Below are positions 63,971 through 64,000 of a DNA stretch of 64,000 nt, in pieces. The stretch comes from Salicibibacter cibarius (GTDB lineage: Bacteria > Bacillota > Bacilli > Bacillales > Marinococcaceae). The stretch's first letter is position 1. Every line of letters starts with the position of its first letter. A program made the position numbers and the translations under genes. The stretch lies in contig NZ_CP054705.1 of the NCBI RefSeq assembly GCF_016495725.1, forward strand, positions 3,658,001 to 3,722,000, in the 5' to 3' direction. The notes below the pieces were generated by a model. The model saw nothing but the letters and a program-made list of their open reading frames with translations. It had not been told where the DNA came from and ran no database searches.

Positions 63971-64000
63971 GTGGAATTCCTATTTGCTATCGCGCCTATC
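63971..64000 (+). CDS. Start of an unidentified gene (partial)
   Basis: GAGGTGAAACGA precedes GTG at 63971, opening MEFLFAIAPI before the window ends. The hydrophobic start may be a membrane protein such as a permease, but ten codons are not enough. Divergent from pdp. Confidence 0.35.
   Translation, partial: MEFLFAIAPI

Overview
The window reads as a chromosome segment of a Gram-positive Bacillales, most likely a halophilic or alkaliphilic Bacillaceae. Gene content and order match the Bacillus ytx/murC/ytp/yto/ytm/ytl/ytk block (aroA-ytxJ-ytxH-ytxG-murC, sftA, ytpQ-ytpP, ytoQ, ytoP, ytzB, trmB-ytmP, thpR, ytkP, ytzE). Strong GGAGG ribosome-binding sites, frequent TTG/GTG starts, a T-box leader, bacillithiol-linked YtxJ and Spx fit this. 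The genus cannot be fixed from the sequence alone.

Layout. 1-24.5 kb is backbone: the start of aroA, the ytx genes, murC, a nicotinate phosphoribosyltransferase, the DNA translocase SftA, ytpQP with a PTS IIC-like membrane protein, ytoQ/ytoP, tRNA modification (trmB), a NERD protein, a cysteine synthase paralogue, a divergent BCCT transporter, then a minus-strand operon murJ - SEDS glycosyltransferase - ProC-like protein - rsuA, and an aldo/keto reductase. About 24.8-48.6 kb is an accessory block that looks more AT-rich. It holds an M29 aminopeptidase, a ParE/RelE-type toxin-antitoxin pair, paired SMR pumps, RidA, a beta-lactamase fold protein, an orphan EcsB-like protein, MocR/EamA, two LysR regulators, exporters, proline dehydrogenase, an ISAzo13-type IS inserted in a T-box-controlled MFS gene, and a sigma factor paired with an unrecognised 397-residue protein. 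Several of its genes are broken. 48.7-64 kb returns to backbone: yjbQ, an ABC exporter, a chemoreceptor, an MhqR-Spx-dioxygenase quinone/thiol-stress cluster with matching operators, tRNA-Ser(CGA), a flavoprotein, an AraC regulator, leuS and pdp, and the first codons of a further gene at the right edge.

Most striking non-coding signal. Six intergenic regions (about 9974, 11801, 18750, 24566, 59527 and 62340) each carry a tandem array with a period of 52 bp (one interval of 51), although the arrays differ in sequence. Units contain hairpin-forming dyads, five of the six arrays lie between convergent genes, all lie at or near the 3' end of a minus-strand gene, and none was found in the accessory block. 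The accessory block instead carries a different dispersed hairpin element (at least six copies). Other regulatory signals: a T-box leader, a candidate non-T-box attenuator just upstream of leuS, a hairpin burying the Shine-Dalgarno of the IS transposase, and two copies of an 18-bp TATCTT-N6-AAGATA operator at the MarR and spx genes.
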